From NCBI GenBank assembly GCA_001839685.1, contig MLAK01000960.1:30904-94903 (forward strand): a stretch of DNA of 64,000 nucleotides, in the 5' to 3' direction. Each line of letters starts with the position of its first letter. The stretch's first letter is position 1. Shown here in pieces: positions 41,401 to 48,852 of this stretch. Under the pieces are notes generated by a model. The model made no database searches and had not been told where the DNA came from. It saw only the letters and a list, made by a program, of their open reading frames with translations. A program made the position numbers and the translations under genes. Source of the stretch: Tritrichomonas foetus. Taxonomy: Eukaryota; Parabasalia; Tritrichomonadida; Tritrichomonadidae.

Positions 41401-41540
41401 TTTGGATATTTTTTGCTGGCAAAATCGCTGAAAGCGGAAATATCAAATTTCTCGGTTGTGTTGGGGCACAAAGAGTTGTCTTTGTCGAAGAAGCAAATGT
41501 TATAACTACTGAGGCAAAAGCTAAATAAGAAGCTGAGCAT
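38490..41540 (-). CDS. Type I surface membrane protein, large ectodomain
   Basis: 1016 residues. The N-terminus MLSFLFSFCLSSYNICFF is a signal peptide. About 950 residues of ectodomain follow, rich in Asn-X-Ser/Thr sites, Thr, Val and Ile, with repeated short beta-strand-like blocks of the type F..N.T..L, suggesting a solenoid or adhesin-like fold. One membrane helix (NIIIGVVVAIVVIIIAVVIG) and a short basic cytosolic tail end the protein. I do not recognise the family. Trichomonads display many such single-pass proteins at the surface, so contact with host or substrate is a reasonable but unproven role. The ATG is 40 nt after GGTCAAAA (minus strand). Confidence 0.75.
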   Translation of the reverse strand: MLSFLFSFCLSSYNICFFDKDNSLCPNTTEKFDISAFSDFASKKYPNEVDVHVYLFASVSTNFPIEKFENSTDLNFYGHENKYKLPIDSSKLPNFKPPLYFEHLTLKVAQDTQFNVVRFIHTTVVNENEVIITPLKANNITIDPRSLVNVGAVHADVVDITVLYFASSAQQTFYVHGNKSLKVSQIFDGPLVSFYGDSLVFNQGTAYFYINTAYWYGSISVSQPNNTQLSLQYLMANMTLKDRVINYEIGANSTLNFTECIWPSLDRVRVEVSRKGNATIILSAFNIPLFIKGSTNPLTILTNSSELAIPGLNISTSKEITIGSLLTTPTVFTIGTLYCLSDVNIVANDPNMIIVTQINGKAGNTFEAKGAAQWALMQFPPVIMRINLPTLNTIYGSHRLVIPFSMEITICKLVVDDLNGSLQIYPNIIGNPTDQQVDERFEQDITLFTCKSGLHNVTLEFNTRGLRGFTEGTNIYDLSPESSDDSIIIRQSRHIYEVNDHFCIAENETYCPDGSTFVEGDNWLSMADHEIAEMTFYVFNSTTETLNFNKFDHPVVNFIGYNHPNVSITGESIEYNISYLVANDVSFIVVGGPEAMTLGYSADLVNTQFDVPFEFVDEETYNFNTDFASIPSDNVTSHLSTMYDIPADKITLNSNSITLYNGTSVLFTLFYEASIATNYKFIYTAASKGRTVQITKGEGSEIPYQIEIAADEGSAEFIVSINQQLDKALIKFTSFGSTCTLNAENPPVSFADLLDEAVIKVTTPSTYFNFLFDASAAVTIKGTYSSLQHVIFADVILPSNLIWKTENVDIAVQNVIAVGGPSHYDNIKIDGNLTFYRGPALSVNKLSTNNARLIIPYSFNAMPQINFTSNGEITFDTLVMKFVPPIDENVFVHRNIKLYEDSTFDILCGNFNCDTVVMDYQSEIKYFNGSLCAFVKSCVKSEHGQCLRIWFDSERDPSEEQQEKDRKKTKMTNIIIGVVVAIVVIIIAVVIGIFQYKKRAQMPESLTSTILQKSSV

Positions 41541-41572
41541 TCTGTGTATATGATTTTCCAGATATTCAATTA

Positions 41573-41580
41573 TTTTGACC
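41573..41580 (-). promoter_or_regulatory. GGTCAAAA element
   Basis: On the minus strand it reads AAGGTCAAAATAATTG, with the first G 40 nt before the ATG of the surface-protein gene. Confidence 0.45.
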
Positions 41581-41916
41581 TTATGGTTAATTGAATATAT
41601 TCCTATATTTCCTCTATTTTCAATATATTAGCATAAAAATATATATAATTATATATATAAATATTTTAAATCATAAAAAACATACTAATCAAAGCGAATT
41701 TATGATTATATTCAAAGATAAATATATTTTAAAAATGGTTCGAAATTATTGGGGAAATATCTTGCATTTTAAAGCGGACAGGTAAAGTTTATTGGAAATA
41801 AATAGTATTAATTTAAATTGTGGTCACAACAATCTATATGTTTTTGGTAAACTCAAAAAAAAATTTCCATGACATTGGGAAAGTAGATGAAAATTAATCG
41901 TTTTGTTTCAAATATC

Positions 41917-41925
41917 AGGTCAAAA
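41917..41925 (+). promoter_or_regulatory. AGGTCAAAA element
   Basis: It is 178 nt before the FG-repeat gene ATG, the same strand as the gene but further away than usual. Confidence 0.3.
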
Positions 41926-42094
41926 AGTAACAGATTTATCTTGTGTTGTTCAGAATATTTTTCATATTTTATTAATATTTTAGTAATATCACTTTGTATA
42001 ATAATTAATATTTTAATCACTTAGCTTGGCATCGCATATATGAAAAACTGAAATGTGATATAAAAAGTCTATATCCCTTCCATTTCTGCTTCAT

Positions 42095-43266
42095 ATGTTA
42101 ATTTCCGGGGTAATATTTATTATCGCCATCTTTGTAATGCTTTTTTACCTCCTCCTCGGTGAAGCACAAGCAATGAAAGATCTTAGAACCCTCATAAAAG
42201 ACTCAATTACTCGCAAAAACGTTACAAATAAAGTTCTTCCTTTATCGACAGGATTTTCAGCCCCGCCAGCTTCTCCAAATTCCAAAACAGACGTCTGCCT
42301 TAAATTTACATCAAGCCCAGCTTCCGATTTTTCAGAGATATTCCGGGCATCCACCGCATTTCCAACTTCAGCCGATCAATCAGAGCCGTCAAAATTTATC
42401 GATAATCCGTATCGAAGAATTGCCCAATCGAAAGTCAAAAAATCAACAGAAAAAAAAAATCAAATATCATGGCGACCAATCACCCAACCCACAAAAATTG
42501 AGCATTTTGTCGTTGAACTTGATAGAGTTCCTCCGCCTGCACCCAAAGAAGAAAATATAGAAACTCAAGATTCAGACCAAAACCCAGCCAAAAGCCAAAC
42601 CGTCTCTCCGTCTCCACCTGTACAGCTATTTGGTTTATCTGGACAATCTACATCACTTGCACCTTCACAAAGTACTGCTCCCACACAAAGTACTGCACCT
42701 TCACAAGGTAATGCTCCTGCACAAGGTAATGCTCCTGCACAAGGTAATGCTCCTGCACAAGGTAATGCTCCTGCACAAGGTAATGCTCCTGCACAAGGTA
42801 ATGCTCCTGCACAAGGTAATGCTCCTGCACAAGGTAATGCTCCTGCACAAGGTAATGNTATAAGAGACAGGCACAAGGTAATGCTCCTGCACAAGGTAAT
42901 GCTCCTGCACAAGGTATTGCTATAACACCTGTTAAAACTGATGCTCAGCAAAAACCAGCTTTTTTCAATGCGAATTCATTTGGCCTTAATTCAAACACTA
43001 CGTTTGGAAACACACAGACAACTTCAAACTCACTTCAAACGCCTAAAAAAGATGATACAGGCAATGCTGGAGGAACTCAACAAAATATACCAGCTTTTAA
43101 TTTTGCTCCTCAAACTGGCTCATCTTCAAGTAACAACTTTTCTACTCCAAAAAAAGGTTTTTCAAATTTAACAATTAATACGAATTTTGGCAATACAAAT
43201 CCAAGTGCAGGTGTGGGTGGGACATTACAAAGAATCAATGCATCGCCTTTACCCCAAAATATGTGA
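42095..43266 (+). CDS. Membrane-anchored FG-repeat protein (nucleoporin-like), interrupted by adapter remnant
   Basis: The ATG at 42095 starts a hydrophobic helix (ISGVIFIIAIFVMLFYLLLG, residues 3-22) followed by a long disordered Pro/Ser/Gln chain. FG-type motifs occur before and after a GNAPAQ repeat tract: LFGLSG, SFGLNS, TFGNTQ, AFNFAPQ and NFGNTN. The naive frame stops at 42925 only because 13-14 nt at 42857-42870 (N then TATAAGAGACAG) break it; that string is the end of the Nextera transposon adapter. After it the same protein resumes with GCA CAA GGT at 42871 and runs to the TGA at 43264. The true product is about 385 residues. An N-terminal membrane anchor plus FG repeats is the layout of POM121-type pore-membrane nucleoporins; convergence is possible. 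Confidence 0.65.
42706..42920 (+). repeat. 18-bp minisatellite (GNAPAQ units)
   Basis: Eight or more near-identical 18-bp units (GGTAATGCTCCTGCACAA) in frame before the adapter remnant and two after. The reverse strand shows shadow frames rich in CAGALP and VQEHYL. The true copy number is uncertain because the assembly breaks inside the array. Confidence 0.85.
42857..42870. other. Sequencing-adapter remnant (Nextera mosaic end)
   Basis: ATG-N-TATAAGAGACAG matches the 3' end of the Tn5 mosaic-end adapter used in Nextera libraries (ends ...TGTATAAGAGACAG). It interrupts a perfect repeat array and shifts the frame, so it is an assembly artefact and not genomic. Confidence 0.9.
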
Positions 43267-43696
43267 GTACATTTTTATTTTTTCTTTCGAATTGAACACT
43301 GTTGAAAAACAATTTTTTTGAATTCTAATTCGAAGAAAAATGGTGTGAAGTTTAATTAATCTGTTTGAATGAATTAATGATGTTGTTCAATTGAATTTTA
43401 TGTGTTTATTCTACATATTAAATATGTAAGATCTTATATATATTATTTGATAAATACTACTTTTCAACTTTTTTGTAAATATTTCTTCTTTTATGTGTGA
43501 ATCTCGTTTTAGAAATGAAAGATTTATGTTCAATTGAGATCTGATATAATTGTAGAAATTAGGTTTATTTTTTGATTCTTAATTAAACAAAAAAAAGAGA
43601 AAAATCTATAAATTTTTGGTGATATTGGCGCTTTTCTTGATTCGAGAATTCTCGACTAAAATTTGCAGTTATGGTCAAATTATCTTCAAATTTATA
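43267..43696. other. Intergenic spacer with GGTCAAA
   Basis: 430 nt, AT-rich, between two co-directional genes. TGGTCAAAT at 43672-43680 precedes the ankyrin-RING gene. Confidence 0.6.
43672..43680 (+). promoter_or_regulatory. GGTCAAA element
   Basis: GGTCAAAT is 24 nt before the ATG at 43697. This placement decides that ATG over the upstream in-frame extension to 43616. Confidence 0.45.
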
Positions 43697-44361
43697 ATGA
43701 ATGTAAAAATTGCCTATGAAGAAATTTTAAAAAAATACATTGAAGAAAATGATATTGTATCACTTACTAATTTTTTTAAGCAGAAGGTTACCGAAAAGAT
43801 GTGGTTGAAAAGAGTTTTCATTTTTAAATTTTCATATTGTAGTTTATTTTTAATTTTAAAGGAGATCCTGATCAAAACACACCTCTTCACATTGCATTAA
43901 AACAAGAAAATTGGGGAATTATCACTTTGCTCATGGAGCATGTGCAAAATCCCAACATCAAAAACGGGAAGAACCAATTTCCGTATCAATGCACAACTAA
44001 CGCAGCTATAAGAGATTTATTTTATCGAACATATGTTGTCCCTAAGACAATTACTTCTTTTGATACTGAAAAAACGGGAATCAGTAATTTTCGATCCAAC
44101 ACAGAGGTTATGAGCAATAAATATCAAAAAGAATTATTAACAAAACTTCAAGAGACTAAAGAACAATGTGAAAATTATAAAAAATTACTTTTAAAGAAAA
44201 ATATGATCTGTAAAACTGAAAATTGTGAGAACATTGCATTTTACGCATGTTCAAATTGCGGACTTATCTGTTTTTGTGAGGAATGTTCTAAAAACAAACC
44301 AAAATGTGTGAATCCTAGATGTAATAGTGGCTATTTCTTCCTTTTAAGACCTCGCGTTTAA
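43697..44361 (+). CDS. Ankyrin-RING-like protein, frame interrupted
   Basis: Two frames belong to one gene. The first (from 43697) reads MNVKIAYEEILKKYIEEN and ends its coding character at ...SLTNFFKQK (43786). The second resumes at 43861 with GDPDQNTPLHIALKQENWG. Together they form a good ankyrin repeat. A coiled stretch and a C-terminal cysteine domain follow (CKTENC...CSNCGLICFCEEC...CVNPRC), a RING-like zinc module of the IAP/MDM2 kind. The 74-75 nt between them begin GTTACC and contain a stop, so an intron is likely, but GT...AG boundaries would leave the exons one base out of frame. A sequence error or an unusual splice site are alternatives. Confidence 0.55.
43787..43861 (+). other. 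Possible short intron, boundaries unresolved
   Basis: It starts GTTACC and ends TTTTAATTTTAAAG; the latter loosely resembles the branch site plus AG of the 25-nt intron at 62180. A GT...AG cut (43787-43861) gives the wrong phase by one base, while a cut giving ...FFKQK-GDPDQNTP would need GT...AA or TT...AG ends. Confidence 0.35.
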
Positions 44362-44803
44362 TCTATGATCTCATTTTGTCAGTAAAAATTCATTTTCATT
44401 TTTCAAATTCTACTTATTTCTTTATGGAAATTACCAATTATAATAAAGAATAAGATTTTTCTTCAATCCAACGGAAACTTTTATTGTGATGTAAATTTAT
44501 ATTGGAGATAGAGATAGTTATGATCTTCTTTAAAAGATAAAGATTAACCAATTTAGAATTAATAAATAGAATCGATATCTTTGGAAAAAATAGTTGAGAA
44601 TAAAACTGTCTTCAACTATGAAGAAAAAGGAACACCCATTCAAGTAATAATAATTAAAAAAACACTTATTCAAGAAACAGTAATTAAAGAATGGGTGAAA
44701 AAATACTAGATGTTATATCGTAACAATAAATATAGAATCAAAATAAAACAAAAATAAAAACAATTTTACATAGAAAATTATCATACATTCAAAAACATTT
44801 CAT
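44362..44803. other. Convergent spacer
   Basis: 442 nt. A near-duplicate pair (CACCCATTCAAGTAATAAT and CACTTATTCAAGAAACAGT) and the inverted copy GAATGGGTG lie at 44627-44700 and could form a weak hairpin. No gene is seen. Confidence 0.5.
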
Positions 44804-45553
44804 TCATGTTTCGTAGTCCAAATTCTTTGGATATTCGATTCCATCTTGGCGAAATTGGCTTTGGATATAGTTTCTCAAAGTATGAAGTGTTTGAGGGCTG
44901 CATGTTGCCAAATCACAAACAAATTCTCCAGAACTAGATTTTTGGTTTTTGGGCTCAAGAGCTCGAATTATTGAAATTATTCCATTCATTGTTTTATCGT
45001 TCTCGTTTTTTTTGATAGCTTCACCCAAAAGTTGAATTTCATGCGGTTCAAATGGAAAGAAAAGTGGCTCATTTGGATCTGTTTGAATTCTGTATTTGAG
45101 TTCATCCATCTGTCCTTCTGCATTTTCTAAGTAACTCACGCATTCATTATATGATTTTTCCAAAGAAACAATCCATGATTTTTGGTTGGTGGATTGTGAA
45201 ATGTATTTCTTCTTCTTTTTCTTTATCCATTGACTTAATGTTTTTGCACAAATTTGGGGTGCCTCCCCATTACAGTTAGATTGGATCATATCAAAAAAAG
45301 TAATTAAACGATCAAAAAAGACAGAATAAGAAGAAACTTTTCCATTTAAAAGATCTTCTTTAAGAGATTCTAATTTTACAGGAAATGATTTATCTGCCAA
45401 TTTGCTATATCTGATTCTTCCAGTTTCATCACACAAGAAAGGGCGGCAAATTGGTCTGTTCATTACTTTATATAAAAATTTTAAGCATGCTTTCACACGC
45501 AAACTTTCCATGAGAGTTGCGTCTGAAACTATGAAATGTGATATGAAAAACAT
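44804..45553 (-). CDS. Divergent bromodomain protein
   Basis: 249 residues; the start could be the ATG at 45553 or at 45511 (MESLRVKACLKFLYKVM). The N-terminal half fits a bromodomain: helix Z (LKFLYKVMNRPICRPF), the ZA loop (...YSKLADKSFPVKLESLKEDLLNGKVSSY...), helix B (SVFFDRLITFFDMIQSNCN) and helix C (...AKTLSQWIKKKKKKY). The acetyl-lysine Asn is at or near QSNCN. The C-terminal half is helical and ends with a segment resembling the NET region of BET proteins (...QTLHTLRNYIQSQF...). Bromodomain proteins read acetylated histones. The identification rests on pattern only. Confidence 0.55.
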   Translation of the reverse strand: MFFISHFIVSDATLMESLRVKACLKFLYKVMNRPICRPFLCDETGRIRYSKLADKSFPVKLESLKEDLLNGKVSSYSVFFDRLITFFDMIQSNCNGEAPQICAKTLSQWIKKKKKKYISQSTNQKSWIVSLEKSYNECVSYLENAEGQMDELKYRIQTDPNEPLFFPFEPHEIQLLGEAIKKNENDKTMNGIISIIRALEPKNQKSSSGEFVCDLATCSPQTLHTLRNYIQSQFRQDGIEYPKNLDYET

Positions 45554-45693
45554 CAGCCCAAAAGCGAATCTAAAGAATGTGTTGCCATTGTGGTTAAAAT
45601 TGAAAGATATATTTGGTTCTTATTCTTTAATCTTTTCAATAACAATTTGGAAAAGATAAACCAGATCATGGTTGTGTCAAAAAACTCGTGAGG

Positions 45694-45718
45694 AAAAAAA
45701 AAAAAAAAAAAAAAAAAA
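45694..45718 (+). repeat. 25-A homopolymer
   Basis: An uninterrupted A run in the short spacer between the bromodomain and BEACH genes. A second long poly(A/T) run lies after the USP gene and a third adjoins the N gap. Confidence 0.9.
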
Positions 45719-45790
45719 CAGATAAAAATCATCTTTGATAAGTGTGAAGTATTTGGATACTTTCACAAAGTAATTAATAAATCGAAATAT

Positions 45791-48700
45791 TTATAAAATT
45801 AACAAGTCGTCAACATGTACTTGCTTAAATTTAATAGATCCCTCTCTGGTTATCACAGCAATCTCATCTGTTTGTGTAAGATAGGAAATTTCAATAGGAG
45901 GTGTTTCTAATATCATAAAAGGCTCATTAAAATTCATATAGAAAGCTTCACATATAAACACGGTCCTTTCAACAGCAAAGGCAAGAAAATCAAACCCATG
46001 AATAGATTTCCATGTAGTTATAACTTTCACAATACCTGGGATTTCAACACGTCTTATTAACATTCCATTAATGTTGAATGTTTTCGAAAAAAATGTAGCT
46101 TTTCCATCACTTGTTTCAGAAGCAAAAGCAACAATGAAACCCCATGATGGTGTTATAACAACAGAATTTACAATACATTTACCAAGTGAAACAACCCTGA
46201 AGGAAACACTTCGTTCTAATGAATAGATAATTAAATCCCCTTTATTACTTCCAATCACAAGAACATGGAAATCATTATTAATAACACAACACTCTGTTTT
46301 TTCTCGAAAATATGTGATTGTTTGAACTGGTTCACGGAGATTTGTTGCATTAGATATTCTAATAATTAAATCTGTACCAACAGTTGCAAGCCATGGATAA
46401 AGAGATGTGAAATTTTGAAGATTTGAGCAATGAATAATTGTTTCTTGTCCATTTTGATTAATTTCATAAAGCTCATTTTCGGAATATGCAATGATGTTAT
46501 CTCCAAAATCTGAAAACTTAGCATTTGAGAGTTTTAGTTGTTTCACAATTATTGAATTAGTATTAATATTATAAACTACTAATTTGTATTGATCTGTTAT
46601 AATTTTTATTGTACCACAACAATTCATTTTAGAAAATAAAACTCCTTCAATATTTATTTTAATATTATGATGTAATTTAGAATTTTCTTGTATGTCTTGT
46701 CGACTAGGATGTTGAGCGGTAAACAATTGTGTGGGAATTTGACCTTTTGCTCTTTTTGAAGATTCAATTAGGTTGCGTTTGAGTGAGTCATTAAGATTGT
46801 CATCATTCCAAACGTCTTCATAAGCATACTCTGAAAATACGTTATTTTTTTCTATATTTTTTTGATTTACCCCAAATACTAAATCAATCCATTTATTTAA
46901 GTTTTTTGATACATATGGTGATTCTAATGCTTTTCGATGGAAGTAGATAAACTCAACTTCATTTTTTGCCCATGGAGGGAGTTCAACTTTTCCTAATTCA
47001 TCACAACATAAAAATTCAGGTTGAAAAAAGAATTCTGGGATTAATTCATTGAACGTTGAATCTTCAGACATAACATTATTCCATTCATTTATAATTGAGT
47101 CAAAATGTCTGTTATCAAAATAATTTTTCTTTAATGTTTTAAATGGCTCCAATCTACACATATAATGATAAATATCTGAAGGAGAAATCATTGCTTTATT
47201 GAATAAACCAACACCTTGTTCGCACATGAATTCCATTATTTCTTTTAGTTCTTCAAGGTTTTCATTATTGAGTGCTCCAATGGGCTTGGACAAATCACGA
47301 AAAACATCATCTTCATTTAAATCTAATTTATTGTAGTTCTTTAATATCCATGGAAAAATAGGGTATTGTGATGGATTATTAAATGAACGACCAGAGAATA
47401 TATTTAGTAACAATAGATATTCAAAGTTCGTAAATAAATTTTGTTTCCACATTAATGTAGCATCTTCTGGTTTGATAAAATAATTCATGTTTTCTATATT
47501 AGGAATAATTTTCATGATTTCATCAGAAGAGCTTTCCTGGAAATTTAAAAATAAAGAGCGACCATCTTTAGAAAATATTTCTATTGCAGTTTTATGATGA
47601 AGATGTGTCCTTGGGAGGATATATAAAACATTTTGTAATGGAATAGTGATTCGATGATTATCAGCCATAGATAGCATAATTGAATCATTACATATCGAAA
47701 ATTCCACATGATCAGTCCTTTTCATGAAAATTGCTTCGCATGCAGATGAATATCTTATTCTTTGTTCATTGGCATATGTATCTGGAATGCTTTCATCATT
47801 TGCATGTGAAAATTTCCTTAACATTCGAGAAATATTTGCATCTGTAGACCTTGAGGGAATCAGATGAGTGAATTCTGAAGGAGAATATTTCCAATTTCTT
47901 TTGGTTTTAAATGGACAAAGCATATAACAATTGGTAAAATCACGAGTATAGTGAATAGTTGGTGGATTTGCCATTGACCAAGGAGCACCAGATATAGTCA
48001 GACAGCTCCAAATATGAAGCCATCGTTTCTTATTTAATTCATTATTTTCATTCATTTTAACAGCAATATTATGTTGAGAAAGTTGGCAAAAAGAAAAGTA
48101 TAAATCATTATGTTGTGGATATAATATCTTCTGTTGTGATTGATCTTTTACAAATGTTTTGATATTTGCTAAGATGTCTAATGATTCTCTGATTATTATT
48201 ATATTATTTAATTTTTCTATATGTTCAGTAAATGATAAAAAACATTCGTCTAGTGATATATCGCGTAAATCTATATTATTGAAAGAAACCTTCCCAACTA
48301 AATATAAACGAAAATAAATATATGTGAATAATTTGAAAATTGAACTAGATGTGCATAAAAATTGAATATGAGTCATATGATTGATAACAAAATTGGGCTC
48401 ATCATAAATAAGAAAATAGGCAATTAACAAATCATAAATGATGACCTCTTTTGTTTGAAATATTTCGAAAATTGATAATACATTTTTCGCAATTTCTTTA
48501 TCTTTCCAAGACAAATTATTATGTGAGAGATTAAATCGACTATTCTTCATTTTTTGAACATCAAAATTTTCTGCTAAATCGTCAATATCACTAACATTAT
48601 TTATTGTGATAAAGTCATCATTTGCAATATTTTGTGGTTTAAAGAATAAAAAAGAATTTACACAAATAAAAAAGTTGATAATCGTGGTATTGTCATATAT

Positions 48701-48811
48701 TTCTGGTTTTTCCAGAATTTTTGAACAAGCAATTTCGATAAAACTTCGTGTTATTTCAATATAATCGTTTGATTTCATTAATATTGAGTAATGCAATAAA
48801 AGAGAAGCCAT
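45791..48811 (-). CDS. BEACH-domain protein, C-terminal part (PH-BEACH-WD40)
   Basis: 1006 residues shown from the ATG at 48811, but the frame is open and coding-like back to about 48855 (...KYILEYVLSSSSRYWISF), continuous with the previous part if one base were added. About 290-400 is the PH-like domain (...AIFMKRTDHVEFSICN...IPLQNVLYILPRTHLHH). About 430-690 is the BEACH domain (LTMWKQNLF-like opening, NIFSGRSFNNPSQYPIFPWIL, ...PEFFFQPEFLCCDELGKVELPPWA..., then FIYFHRKALES and WIDLVFGVNQ). WD40-type beta repeats fill the rest. BEACH proteins (LYST, NBEA, LRBA) guide vesicle traffic and membrane remodelling. No ATG fits the true N-terminus here; it is a fragment of the larger gene. Confidence 0.9.
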   Translation of the reverse strand: MASLLLHYSILMKSNDYIEITRSFIEIACSKILEKPEIYDNTTIINFFICVNSFLFFKPQNIANDDFITINNVSDIDDLAENFDVQKMKNSRFNLSHNNLSWKDKEIAKNVLSIFEIFQTKEVIIYDLLIAYFLIYDEPNFVINHMTHIQFLCTSSSIFKLFTYIYFRLYLVGKVSFNNIDLRDISLDECFLSFTEHIEKLNNIIIIRESLDILANIKTFVKDQSQQKILYPQHNDLYFSFCQLSQHNIAVKMNENNELNKKRWLHIWSCLTISGAPWSMANPPTIHYTRDFTNCYMLCPFKTKRNWKYSPSEFTHLIPSRSTDANISRMLRKFSHANDESIPDTYANEQRIRYSSACEAIFMKRTDHVEFSICNDSIMLSMADNHRITIPLQNVLYILPRTHLHHKTAIEIFSKDGRSLFLNFQESSSDEIMKIIPNIENMNYFIKPEDATLMWKQNLFTNFEYLLLLNIFSGRSFNNPSQYPIFPWILKNYNKLDLNEDDVFRDLSKPIGALNNENLEELKEIMEFMCEQGVGLFNKAMISPSDIYHYMCRLEPFKTLKKNYFDNRHFDSIINEWNNVMSEDSTFNELIPEFFFQPEFLCCDELGKVELPPWAKNEVEFIYFHRKALESPYVSKNLNKWIDLVFGVNQKNIEKNNVFSEYAYEDVWNDDNLNDSLKRNLIESSKRAKGQIPTQLFTAQHPSRQDIQENSKLHHNIKINIEGVLFSKMNCCGTIKIITDQYKLVVYNINTNSIIVKQLKLSNAKFSDFGDNIIAYSENELYEINQNGQETIIHCSNLQNFTSLYPWLATVGTDLIIRISNATNLREPVQTITYFREKTECCVINNDFHVLVIGSNKGDLIIYSLERSVSFRVVSLGKCIVNSVVITPSWGFIVAFASETSDGKATFFSKTFNINGMLIRRVEIPGIVKVITTWKSIHGFDFLAFAVERTVFICEAFYMNFNEPFMILETPPIEISYLTQTDEIAVITREGSIKFKQVHVDDLLIL

Positions 48812-48852
48812 AAAAGAAATCCAATACCTGGATGATGAACTGAGGACATATT

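Larger units (their letters stand above)
41541..42094. other. Divergent spacer with two AGGTCAAA elements
   Basis: 554 nt, very AT-rich. One element (41573-41580) faces the surface-protein gene on the minus strand and one (41917-41925) faces the FG-repeat gene. A 64-codon frame at 41591 is low-complexity and not supported. Confidence 0.6.

Noticed and set aside
42706..42920. Possible CRISPR-like array
   Set aside because: Repeats are contiguous 18-bp units with no spacers, in frame and inside a gene; this is a minisatellite.
42565..42951. Minus-strand frames with CAGALP and VQEHYL repeats and plus frame with LLHKVM repeats
   Set aside because: All are other-frame readings of the 18-bp GNAPAQ array.
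45402..45659. 85-codon plus frame opposite the bromodomain gene start
   Set aside because: Shadow of the minus-strand gene, with no promoter or family.
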